The notes under the pieces are model-generated. The model did not search any database. It saw only the letters and a program-made list of their open reading frames with translations, and was not told the origin of the DNA. DNA of 5,406 nucleotides from Phycisphaerae bacterium (GTDB lineage Bacteria; Planctomycetota; Phycisphaerae; UBA1845; UTPLA1), in the NCBI GenBank assembly GCA_029259995.1, contig JAJDEC010000083.1:1-5406 (forward strand), read 5' to 3'. Below, piece after piece: positions 1-5,289 of the stretch; positions within the stretch are counted from its first letter, which is position 1; each line of letters opens with the position of its first letter. A program made the position numbers and the translations under genes.

Positions 1-1
1 C

Positions 2-829
2 GACGCCGCGACGTCTCGTGAATATCGACAGGCGGAGACCGAAGCCCGGCGCACGCAGGCCGAATACCAGGCGGACCTGCTCAATCTCGCCGCCCTGAAG
101 ACCATCGCCGCCGTCAGCTACATCGGTCCCAAGTTCGTCCACGACTACAAGGATCGCAAGTCATTCGAACAGGACCGGATTCAGCGAGAACTCGACGAGG
201 CTCGACTCGAACTCGCCCTACGAAAACGAAATCTCGAACGCGCCGTCCTGCGCAGCCCGATCGATGGCATTGTTCTGTCTCGTCATCAGACACGACATCA
301 GTACATCAACGCCGGAACGCCGTTGTTGACGCTCGGCCGCCTCGACGAAATGGAAATCGTCGCCGAAGTTCTGTCAGAACGCGCGACTAGGTTGTCCGTC
401 GGCAATTCCGTCGAAATCACCGGCGAAGGATTGCCCGCCGATGGGGCGAAAGGAATCGTGTCGCGGATCTTTCCCGAAGCGTTCAAGAAAGTCAGTTCTC
501 TCGGTGTCGAACAACAGCGCGTTCCCGTCGTGATCCAATTCGAAGAACGTCCCGAATCCCTGGGCGCCGAATATCGCGTCGACGTGCGGATCATCCACAA
601 CGAAGTCGATAATTGCATCACAATTCCGAGATCGGCCCTGTTCCGCGACGCCCAAGGAAACTGGCGCACGTTTGTCCTGGATGGCGACGTGGTTCATGAC
701 CGCGAATTGACGCTTGGCGTGATGAACGATCGCGAAGCCGAAGTGCAGAAGGGCCTGTCGAAGACCGATCGCGTCATCGTCGCACCATCCCGCGATCTCA
801 TCGATGGCATGCGCGTCGGATTCGAGTGA
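2..829 (+). CDS. HlyD/RND-type efflux periplasmic adaptor subunit (5' truncated)
   Basis: This open frame enters from the left edge and gives 275 residues before TGA at 827-829. Visible residues 1-80 are charged and alpha-helical (many E, R, A, L), as expected for the adaptor's coiled-coil hairpin. Residues 82-91 read VLRSPIDGIV, the classic second half of the lipoyl/barrel-sandwich domain. Residues 100-112 (QYINAGTPLLTLG) follow the family pattern of 'V..G..L..i'. A beta-barrel (about 115-200) and a membrane-proximal domain (about 205-275, with IPRSALF and RVIVAPSRDLIDGMRV) complete it. Adaptors of this family link an inner-membrane RND or ABC pump to an outer-membrane channel. Signal peptide and first half are outside the window. 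The next gene is convergent, so this is the last gene of its operon and any permease must lie upstream. The transported substrate cannot be told. Confidence 0.9.
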   Translation, partial: DAATSREYRQAETEARRTQAEYQADLLNLAALKTIAAVSYIGPKFVHDYKDRKSFEQDRIQRELDEARLELALRKRNLERAVLRSPIDGIVLSRHQTRHQYINAGTPLLTLGRLDEMEIVAEVLSERATRLSVGNSVEITGEGLPADGAKGIVSRIFPEAFKKVSSLGVEQQRVPVVIQFEERPESLGAEYRVDVRIIHNEVDNCITIPRSALFRDAQGNWRTFVLDGDVVHDRELTLGVMNDREAEVQKGLSKTDRVIVAPSRDLIDGMRVGFE

Positions 830-862
830 TCGATGGGAGTGCGGGCGTCTCGCCCGCACAGT

Positions 863-930
863 TAGCGAACGGCAGGCGGACGGCGTCCCGCCCGCACATC
901 TAGCGAACGGCAGGCGGGCGGCGTCTCGCC
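863..930. repeat. Two 30-bp direct repeats, 38-bp period
   Basis: The copies at 863-892 and 901-930 both start tagcgaacggcaggcgg and differ at two of 30 positions. They lie inside the inverted-repeat cluster and end in a variant of the same 'cgtctcgcc' core found in the outer arms, which suggests growth by internal duplication. Confidence 0.75.
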
Positions 931-957
931 GACACACTTTGCGCCGACACACTTTGC
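928..957. repeat. 15-bp perfect tandem duplication
   Basis: The unit gccgacacactttgc occurs at 928-942 and again at 943-957 with no gap. It sits inside the repeat cluster and looks like a slippage product. Confidence 0.85.
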
Positions 958-992
958 GATTGACGGGCGGGCGAGACGCCCGCACTCCCCGC

Positions 993-1940
993 TTAGTCCT
1001 GAACCGGCGCATCGACGTTCGCTTCGACGCGTCGCGCCTTCCGTCGATCCATCAGAAACGTCACGCGATCGTACGTCTCCGCTGTCACCAGTTTCGCGAG
1101 CGCGCGTTTCGCATGACGCATCGCCGTGCGCCGCGTCACGTGCGACAACAGGAAGTGCGGATTGTCCAGCCGCTCGATGATCTTCGCGACGTCCTTGACG
1201 TGCATGTGATAGCCTGCCCGCGCCCGCTTCACGTGATCCGCCTCGAAGAAGGTGCATTCGAGAATGAGCAGCTTCGCCTGGCGAACCATGTCGTACTGCA
1301 CCCAGTCGCCGTCGGCCGTATCCCCGCAATACGCAATCAAAGGGACTTCCAGCGTGTACTCGATCTCGATGCCTTGTTTCTTCAACGCGACCAGTTCCGG
1401 GCCCGACTTGTCGATGAATTCCGGCTTCAGCTTGCGCCGCACGTCGACGATCACGAATCCGAGCGACGGCACGCCATGGTTGTTGCGAAACGCCCTGGCG
1501 ACGAGCCCGCGACGGATCTGGTACTCGTCGCCCGGCAACATGCCCACGATCTTCGCCGGCGTCACGTGCCCTTCGATCTGCCCCCAGACATGCAGAAGGC
1601 TCTTCAACGGATCGACGAGCCGCGTCGGCGTCAGCACGGTCCCCGGCGAGTTACCGATGAAGTTTCGTTGGCTCAGGTAATACGCAATCCCCGCCGAGTG
1701 ATCCATGTGCCCGTGGCTGAGGAGCACATGATCGACGGGCAGCACTTCCGCCGGCGCTTTTCCAATGTCAAAACAGACGTTCAATTCCGGCGCCGCGATG
1801 ACGGTCTCCTCGCCCGCGACGCTGTAGCCGATGATGCGGATGTCGTCGAAGTGATGTTCTACCAGGCGTTCGTTCACGTGCGATGCTTTGTCAATTTGTT
1901 GCGAACCGGATTGGGGTTCGAGTCGTGTTATGGGTTGCAT
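993..1940 (-). CDS. MBL-fold metallo-hydrolase, RNase Z-like
   Basis: The 315-residue protein (from the ATG at 1940) has the metal-binding motif SHGHMDH at 75-81 (His76, His78, Asp80, His81). It also has a later metal His in NNHGVPSLGF (His155), the bridging Asp in CGDTAD (Asp207), ECTFFEADH (228-236), YHMHVKDVAKI with His247, and a final metal His in LSHVTRR (His267). This order matches tRNase Z-type enzymes, in particular the short plant-like branch with GDT, an E-T/C-F segment and H-x-H. A tRNA 3'-processing role is possible, but many such bacterial proteins are only annotated as MBL hydrolases. The long flexible exosite arm of classical RNase Z is not obvious. Start: a TTG at 1958 would add six residues; neither start has a Shine-Dalgarno sequence, so ATG is preferred. 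No signal peptide is seen, so the protein is probably cytoplasmic. It is convergent with the adaptor and divergent from nrdR. Confidence 0.9.
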   Translation of the reverse strand: MQPITRLEPQSGSQQIDKASHVNERLVEHHFDDIRIIGYSVAGEETVIAAPELNVCFDIGKAPAEVLPVDHVLLSHGHMDHSAGIAYYLSQRNFIGNSPGTVLTPTRLVDPLKSLLHVWGQIEGHVTPAKIVGMLPGDEYQIRRGLVARAFRNNHGVPSLGFVIVDVRRKLKPEFIDKSGPELVALKKQGIEIEYTLEVPLIAYCGDTADGDWVQYDMVRQAKLLILECTFFEADHVKRARAGYHMHVKDVAKIIERLDNPHFLLSHVTRRTAMRHAKRALAKLVTAETYDRVTFLMDRRKARRVEANVDAPVQD

Positions 1941-2084
1941 GTGTTGCGATACGTTCAAGCGGCGTCTGAAGACGACTTGTGATTCGTCGAGGGTTCACAA
2001 TGCAGTGGCCCGATGCGCACCGCGCGGACGACGGAGTTTAAGACAGAAACCGACAAAGGAAGAGCGCGGAAACAGAAAATTCGC

Positions 2085-2113
2085 TTGACACTCAGGTTAT
2101 GGGGTCTTACTGT
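2085..2113 (+). promoter_or_regulatory. Candidate sigma70-type promoter for nrdR operon
   Basis: A perfect -35 hexamer TTGACA (2085-2090) is followed by a 17-bp spacer and TACTGT (2108-2113), a partial match to TATAAT. Transcription would start near 2120, leaving a leader of roughly 55 bases before nrdR. No convincing NrdR box (paired A/T-rich 16-mers) is seen nearby, so autoregulation is not evident. Confidence 0.5.
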
Positions 2114-2176
2114 TTTGCCGGATACAAGATGTAGGGGCGTGCACAGGAAAGGCGCCTGAGATCGTGCGGAATAGTC

Positions 2177-2677
2177 ATGCGATGTCCGTATTGCAAAGAG
2201 CAACAGGACAAGGTGATTGACTCCCGAGCGACCGAAGGAGGGGCCGTCATTCGGCGGCGCCGCAAATGCCTCGCCTGTCAGCGCCGATACACGACTTACG
2301 AGAGGGTCGAAACGACCAACAAACTGCTCGTCGTCAAGAAGGATGGGACGCGCGAGCCGTATGTGAGAGAAAAGCTTTTCGCCAGTGTGCAGCAGGCCTG
2401 TTTCAAGCTGCCGCACAGCGCCGAAACCCTCGGGGCTCTCATCGACGAAGTCGAGGAGTCGGTCTTCCGGGAGTTCGAAAAGGAAGTGCCCAGTTCATTC
2501 CTCGGCGACGCCGTTTCCGGCCGTTTGCGAAAGCTCGACAAAGTCGCGTATCTGCGTTTCGCAAGCTTATATCTTCAATTCCGGCTCGTTGACGACTTCA
2601 TCCAGGAAGCACGGAACATCCTGGATGGAGAGCACACGGATGTCGTCGGTCAACAGGAGCTGTTCAAGGATGAATAG
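2177..2677 (+). CDS. nrdR: Transcriptional repressor NrdR
   Basis: The 166-residue protein starts with the family-typical MRCPYC. Cys3, Cys6, Cys31 and Cys34 form the zinc ribbon, with the basic DNA-contact stretch IRRRRKC (25-31) and RRYTTYERVE (36-45). Residues 49-139 are an ATP-cone: KLLVVKKDGTREPYVREKL, then the helical part ending in VAYLRFASLYLQF (123-135). NrdR binds ATP or dATP in the cone, changes oligomeric state and represses ribonucleotide reductase promoters when dATP is high. Length is slightly above the usual 150 or so because of a polar tail after residue 150. The start is fixed by the zinc-ribbon motif; no close Shine-Dalgarno site is seen (AGGAAAGG at 2145-2152 is too far). 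It is the first gene of an overlapping pair with the ATP-cone protein at 2670. No RNR gene is in the window. Confidence 0.97.
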   Translation: MRCPYCKEQQDKVIDSRATEGGAVIRRRRKCLACQRRYTTYERVETTNKLLVVKKDGTREPYVREKLFASVQQACFKLPHSAETLGALIDEVEESVFREFEKEVPSSFLGDAVSGRLRKLDKVAYLRFASLYLQFRLVDDFIQEARNILDGEHTDVVGQQELFKDE

Positions 2678-3320
2678 CAGACGTTTTGCCATGGATGGCG
2701 AATTGCGGATTGTAAAAAAAGACGGAAGCATCGAGCCCTTCAGCTTTCCCAAATTGCTGAACTGTATCCAGCATGGATTTCAGGCCAGCGGGGAAACACT
2801 CGATCGCCACAGCACGGCCAGTCGTGGTCTTGCCGAGGCCGTGCAGACTTATCTGCACAAAGTCGAGCAGGAAGGGCATGACGGGCCGATCCCGTCGCAC
2901 GATGTGGCGAAGCTCGTCGAGCTGGTGCTGACCCAGACGGGTTACTCCGCGGCGAGCATGGCGATCAGTCGTCACGCGGACATTCGAAAGCGGCAGCGCA
3001 ACTGGGTGAAAGTCGCGCATCGCCGTCCGTCGGATGGCCTCATCGTGCAGAAGCGATGGAGCAAGAGCCGTGTTGTCTCGCACCTGCTGGATGATCATCG
3101 GCTCGAGCCGACGACGGCTCGAATCGTCTCTGGCCGCGTGGAGCAAGTGGTGTTCAGCTGTGGCCTGAAAGTCGTGACGGAGAATTTCGTCAAGGAATCC
3201 GTCAACAGCGAACTGCTGGCCTGGGGCCTGCTCCCCGGCGCTTTGACGGTCAAAAGAAGACGCAACGCACGCAGCAGCGCCAAAGCGCCGCGCGTGGAGG
3301 ATGCAACGGACACGGCCTGA
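2670..3320 (+). CDS. Stand-alone ATP-cone protein with second conserved module, coupled to nrdR
   Basis: This 216-residue protein overlaps the end of nrdR by 8 bases. AGGAG at 2655-2659, 10 bases before ATG 2670, supports this start over the ATG at 2691. Residues 12-112 form an ATP-cone: LRIVKKDGSIEPFSFPKLL closely parallels NrdR's LLVVKKDGTREPYVREKL, followed by IPSHDVAKLVELVL (74-87) and a terminal helix, ASMAISRHADIRKRQR (95-110). Residues 127-188 contain WSKSRVVSHLLDD, ARIVSGRVEQVVFSCGL and TENFVKESVNSELLAWGLL. I recall this pattern from regions that follow ATP-cones in some class II/III ribonucleotide reductases. The tail (195-216) is basic and low in complexity. There is no RNR catalytic barrel, zinc ribbon or membrane segment. 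An ATP-cone outside an enzyme usually means nucleotide sensing. Translation from the same message as NrdR suggests a partner or co-sensor for NrdR, which is inference. A decayed N-terminal RNR fragment is less likely, as the frame is intact and has its own ribosome-binding site. Confidence 0.85.
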   Translation: MNSRRFAMDGELRIVKKDGSIEPFSFPKLLNCIQHGFQASGETLDRHSTASRGLAEAVQTYLHKVEQEGHDGPIPSHDVAKLVELVLTQTGYSAASMAISRHADIRKRQRNWVKVAHRRPSDGLIVQKRWSKSRVVSHLLDDHRLEPTTARIVSGRVEQVVFSCGLKVVTENFVKESVNSELLAWGLLPGALTVKRRRNARSSAKAPRVEDATDTA

Positions 3321-3328
3321 AAAACCAG

Positions 3329-3355
3329 GCTGTTCCCACGGCGCGGTGGAACAGC
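3329..3355 (+). terminator. Hairpin just after the nrdR operon
   Basis: The left arm gctgttcccac (3329-3339) pairs with gtggaacagc (3346-3355), giving 10 pairs and one bulged C around a six-base loop. It begins 8 bases after the stop codon. No T-run follows, so it is a weak terminator or an RNA-stabilising stem. Confidence 0.45.
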
Positions 3356-3359
3356 GCCC

Positions 3360-3412
3360 GCGGTGAGATGAATCAGGGATGAGCTGCTGAGTTTCGTGCA
3401 GGATCTCACCGC
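3360..3412 (+). repeat. 10-bp perfect inverted repeat
   Basis: The segment gcggtgagat (3360-3369) and its exact complement atctcaccgc (3403-3412) enclose 33 bases. It is the second of three stems downstream of the ATP-cone gene. A T-tract is absent. Confidence 0.55.
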
Positions 3413-3419
3413 TAATTGA

Positions 3420-3495
3420 TGCCTGTCGCAAGACGATCCCGATGTGAGCGCCACGGCTGGGAAATTTCGTTTTGCGGCAGGCAGTTTTCATTTTT
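3420..3495 (+). terminator. Probable intrinsic terminator of the nrdR operon
   Basis: Bases tgcctgtcgcaagacg (3420-3435) pair with cgttttgcggcaggca (3468-3483). That is 16 pairs in a row, two of them G-U. An inner stem tccc/ggga (3437-3440 with 3459-3462) shortens the apparent loop. The stem is followed at once by gttttcattttt (3484-3495), which fits Rho-independent termination on the plus strand. The loop is large for a standard terminator, so a structured 3' element is also possible. Confidence 0.6.
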
Positions 3496-3515
3496 ACCAT
3501 GCCGATAAGGGATAC

Positions 3516-3535
3516 AGGATTCGAGGGATCAAGGG
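3516..3535. repeat. Dispersed repeat, copy 1
   Basis: The 20-mer aggattcgagggatcaaggg is identical at 4894-4913, and similarity continues for about 14 bases (cccc-agtgaag versus accg-agtggag). The match across 1.4 kb outside genes marks a dispersed repeat family. Confidence 0.7.
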
Positions 3536-3570
3536 CCCCAGTGAAGTACGGGCGATCCGTGAACGGGTGG

Positions 3571-3590
3571 CCCATGGCTTCAGCCCTGGG
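3571..3590. repeat. Imperfect palindrome, REP-like
   Basis: The segment cccatggcttcagccctggg folds as 8 bp with one mismatch around the loop ttca. Elements with a 'cagggcttcagccctg' core are, from memory, common between planctomycete genes. Confidence 0.45.
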
Positions 3591-3648
3591 GGCGCGACGA
3601 TGCGACGCATCGCGCGACACAAACAGACCGAACACGCCCGACAGCGAT

Positions 3649-4422
3649 TCATCCTGACGTCTTGACTCTTCCGGATTTTGAATTTTGAACGAGCCCATCG
3701 CGCGGCGAGCTCACCGACGCCGGGAGGCCGACATCGCCGGTACGTGAATCCCCTCCAATGCCGGTACGTGAATCCCTTCTCGTACCCACCTGCCCGACCA
3801 TCACCAGCAGAATCTCGCTCATCGGCCCCGCGCGCCGGCCGCGCTGCCCCTGGACCGTGTACTCGACGCGCTCGACGCCCGTGGGGACCGTTTCGTCGAC
3901 GAACCGCTTCTCGCCCGTCACGCCGAGGTAACTGAACGCCGTCTCGCCCGGCAGGCGGCGGCGGATGACGTAGGCCGTGCCGCTGGTGCCGCGCGGGTTG
4001 GACGCCTTCCACGTCAGCGTCAGCGCACCGGTCGCTGCCACCAGCGTGACATCCAGCCGCCGCGGCTTGTCGGGCGGCGGCGTCGGCGACGGATCGGCGG
4101 GCGGGGCGATCTGCGCCGTGTTGTACACCTTGTTCGGATAGCTGTTCAGTTCGGCCGTCGCCCGGATGGTGCGCACGGCATCCCCCGCGCCCGCCTGGAG
4201 GGCCGCCACGGCATCCCGCGCCCGCCGCGTCGCCACCCGCGCCGCCTGCTGCGCCGCCTCCTGTTCGAGAATCGCCTTCGCCGCCTCGCCGGTCAGCGAC
4301 CCGAACTTCATCGCCTGTTCGAGTGTCATACCGATGGCGTCGGCGTTCTTCTCGAAGACCGGCGCATGCGATTGGCACCACTCAAGAAAATCGCTACGCG
4401 GGCTGACGGGATAAGTGCTCAT
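3649..4422 (-). CDS. Fibronectin type III-like domain protein
   Basis: The 257-residue protein (ATG at 4422) starts MSTYPVSPRSDFLEWCQSHA. An alanine- and charge-rich helical stretch follows (25-90), then ATAELNSYPNKVYNTAQIAPP (88-108) and a proline-rich linker ending in PTPPPDKP (113-120). A beta-sandwich at about 121-209 has TGALTLTWKASNP, GTAYVIRRR and VERVEYTVQGQRGRRAGPMSE, the usual FN3 strand pattern. I recall this whole architecture as a widespread planctomycete family of unknown function. There is no signal peptide or membrane segment, so it is probably cytoplasmic. The start at 4422 is chosen because GAGGAG lies 8 bases upstream; an in-frame ATG at 4473 lacks this. Residues from about 210 on are encoded by a 24-bp tandem repeat and a 'caaaattcaaaatcc' dispersed repeat, so the tail is probably not native. 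Confidence 0.75.
   Translation of the reverse strand: MSTYPVSPRSDFLEWCQSHAPVFEKNADAIGMTLEQAMKFGSLTGEAAKAILEQEAAQQAARVATRRARDAVAALQAGAGDAVRTIRATAELNSYPNKVYNTAQIAPPADPSPTPPPDKPRRLDVTLVAATGALTLTWKASNPRGTSGTAYVIRRRLPGETAFSYLGVTGEKRFVDETVPTGVERVEYTVQGQRGRRAGPMSEILLVMVGQVGTRRDSRTGIGGDSRTGDVGLPASVSSPRDGLVQNSKSGRVKTSG
3736..3776. repeat. Two copies of a 24-bp period repeat
   Basis: The segment gccggtacgtgaatccc occurs at 3736-3752 and 3760-3776, 17 identical bases with a period of 24 (eight codons). It lies inside the 3' end of the FN3 gene and makes the repeated tail RDSRTGIGGDSRTGD. Confidence 0.8.
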
Positions 4423-4430
4423 CGGAACGG

Positions 4431-4435
4431 CTCCT
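4431..4435 (-). promoter_or_regulatory. Ribosome-binding site that fixes the FN3 gene start
   Basis: The minus strand reads AGGAG here, eight bases before ATG 4422. It decides against the in-frame ATG 51 bases upstream. Confidence 0.7.
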
Positions 4436-4595
4436 CGCGCGACGGCGCGGCACTGCGGCGACAGGACCGGCATCGGCCGGACGGCGGCGGGAATTCAACA
4501 AACCGCGGAGATTCGGCTTCAATTCGCGCTTTTTCCGTTGCCGACTGCCAAGCGTGTGACGCCGGGAGCGAGCATGGCGGGATGCACTGCGGCAG

Positions 4596-4856
4596 TTGAC
4601 CGCGAAAATGCGCCGACTGCATCGATGGGCGTGGCGAATCGCGACCTGTTTGCGGCATTTGCGCGTGATGATTGCGCAGACGTTGCGGCGAACGGAGCAA
4701 ACGGTGGGGCGGATGGGGCGTTTGGTGCGGCAGACGGAGCAAAAGGGGCTGCAAATGCGGCATTTGGTGGCCTTTTTAAGCCGATTGGTGCGGGAATTGG
4801 CCGTACAGTTGGCACACCACGCGGCGGCAGCGCGGGGACATTGGGTGATTTTGTGA
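4596..4856 (+). CDS. Small predicted coiled-coil protein (hypothetical)
   Basis: Read from TTG 4596 this frame gives 86 residues; ATG 4608 would give 82. Hydrophobic residues recur every 3-4 positions from Trp at 4575 through Leu codons near 4809, typical of one long amphipathic helix or coiled coil. Examples are QTLRRTEQTVGRMGRLVR and RHLVAFLSRLVRELAVQL. Codons are strongly G-ending and leucine is mostly TTG, unlike the CTC/CTG of the neighbouring genes, which hints at separate origin or at duplication. No Shine-Dalgarno site precedes either start. The heptad pattern continues upstream to 4575, beyond both starts but after the in-frame stop at 4557, so the 5' end may be lost. The last residues (GHWVIL) come from the octamer repeat at 4845. 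It is divergent from the FN3 gene. It could be a real small gene, a decayed fragment or a chance product of repeats. Confidence 0.35.
   Translation: MTAKMRRLHRWAWRIATCLRHLRVMIAQTLRRTEQTVGRMGRLVRQTEQKGLQMRHLVAFLSRLVRELAVQLAHHAAAARGHWVIL
4686..4769 (+). repeat. Tandem 42-bp duplication in the coiled-coil frame
   Basis: Units 4686-4727 and 4728-4769 agree at 32 of 42 positions and encode RRTEQTVGRMGRLV and RQTEQKGLQMRHLV. The 14-residue unit is exactly two heptads, so phase is kept. Confidence 0.7.
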
Positions 4857-4983
4857 TTTCGTGATTTGGTGATCGAACGGTGGGGAGGGATCGAGGATTC
4901 GAGGGATCAAGGGACCGAGTGGAGGAGGCAGACGCCCAGCCAGCAGAGAATCACTAAGACACAAAATCGCCAGATCACCAAAT
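4845..4983. repeat. Composite dispersed repeat with inverted flanks
   Basis: The left edge is an octamer tandem gtgatttt, gtgatttc, gtgatttg and a partial copy (4845-4874). The right edge (4950-4983) is a diverged reverse complement of it. Within these, atttggtgatc (4864-4874) and gatcaccaaat (4973-4983) are perfect complements. The core contains the 20-mer shared with 3516-3535. No transposase or target duplication is visible. Confidence 0.55.
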
Positions 4984-5057
4984 GGACCGGTTTCTCCGCC
5001 GACCCACATTCGCTAAAATCGTCGCATCGGTCGGGTTTCGGATCTGCATGCGCGAAT

Positions 5058-5083
5058 GTCAAGGGGGCGGCTGCCCCCTTAAC
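5058..5083. repeat. Strong GC hairpin
   Basis: The arm aagggggc (5061-5068), loop ggct and arm gccccctt (5073-5080) form eight pairs. After one mismatch two more pairs (5058-5059 with 5082-5083) extend it. No T-run follows on either strand. It may be an orphan terminator or part of a dispersed repeat, since 'gctgttggcgagagcgagcgg' type DNA follows. Confidence 0.5.
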
Positions 5084-5095
5084 GATCCCCCGCTG

Positions 5096-5124
5096 TTGGC
5101 GAGAGCGAGCGGCGAACCTGTAAT
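5096..5124 (+). promoter_or_regulatory. Weak candidate promoter for the terminal gene
   Basis: TTGGCG (5096-5101), a 17-bp spacer and TGTAAT (5119-5124) match the sigma70 consensus at 4 and 5 of 6 positions. The leader would be about 160 bases. The -35 lies in repeat-like DNA, so this is tentative. Confidence 0.25.
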
Positions 5125-5289
5125 GATGGGCCGATTAGAGGTCGTGGCACAGCATGTGATGGCTCTGCGGTTGGCCCCTCACATCGCCGGCCTTGGACGG
5201 GCGGCCGATGTAACCAATGGCACACGAAAACGCCCTCAATCGTAAGCAGTGCCGCCCCGCTAACAATGAGATCACGGAGGACGCCATCG

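Larger units (their letters stand above)
835..989. repeat. Repeat cluster bounded by a perfect 23-bp inverted repeat
   Basis: The arms at 835-857 and 967-989 are exact reverse complements over 23 bases. Each arm is also a hairpin by itself: gcgggcg, a 3-base loop, then cgcccgc (841-857). The cluster fills the gap between two convergent genes, so it could stop transcription from both sides, although no T-run follows either stem. GC-rich elements containing 'gcgggcgtctcgcccgc' are, from memory, dispersed in planctomycete genomes. Confidence 0.8.
3321..3648. other. Gene-free stretch with hairpins and dispersed repeats
   Basis: No open frame here looks coding. The left half (3329-3495) holds three consecutive hairpins, and the right half holds a 20-base repeat shared with 4894-4913 and an imperfect palindrome at 3571-3590. 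Each is listed separately. Confidence 0.7.
4857..5289. other. Gene-free stretch between the coiled-coil frame and the terminal gene
   Basis: It holds the composite repeat (to 4983), a G/C hairpin at 5058-5083 and weak promoter-like sites. An 87-codon frame (4982-5245) crosses the hairpin and repeat DNA and shows no domain, so it is not called. TAAAAT at 5014-5019 resembles a -10 box but has no good -35. Confidence 0.6.

Noticed and set aside
374..1012. Minus-strand 212-codon frame opposite the adaptor end
   Set aside because: Its N-terminal part is translated GC repeat DNA and the rest is antisense to a well-supported adaptor.
804..1982. Long plus-strand open frame (392 codons) opposite the MBL gene
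   Set aside because: It is Arg/His-rich with no domain and begins inside the adaptor gene and the repeat cluster. The opposite strand carries complete catalytic motifs, so this is a high-GC shadow.
2100..2176. NrdR box in the nrdR leader
   Set aside because: No pair of A/T-rich 16-base motifs of the expected form could be seen, so autoregulation is not claimed.
3420..3483. Riboswitch, for example cobalamin type upstream of a gene
   Set aside because: No conserved cobalamin-box bases were found, and the element lies downstream of an operon with no plus-strand gene starting soon after. A terminator explains it better.
2664..3698. Minus-strand 344-codon frame opposite the ATP-cone gene
   Set aside because: It has no recognisable domain and runs across the hairpin array. 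The plus strand has a clear ATP-cone, start site and ribosome-binding site.
3736..3776. CRISPR-like repeat
   Set aside because: There are only two copies with a 7-base spacing, and they lie inside a coding frame; this is a short tandem repeat.
4415..4864. Gly/Ala-rich plus-strand frame (for example AANGANGGADGAFGAADG)
   Set aside because: The low-complexity composition is a by-product of the 42-bp duplication read out of phase. The frame starting at 4596 shows the more protein-like pattern.
4982..5245. 87-codon plus-strand frame
   Set aside because: It passes through the strong hairpin and repeat-like DNA, lacks a ribosome-binding site and shows no domain or regular pattern.
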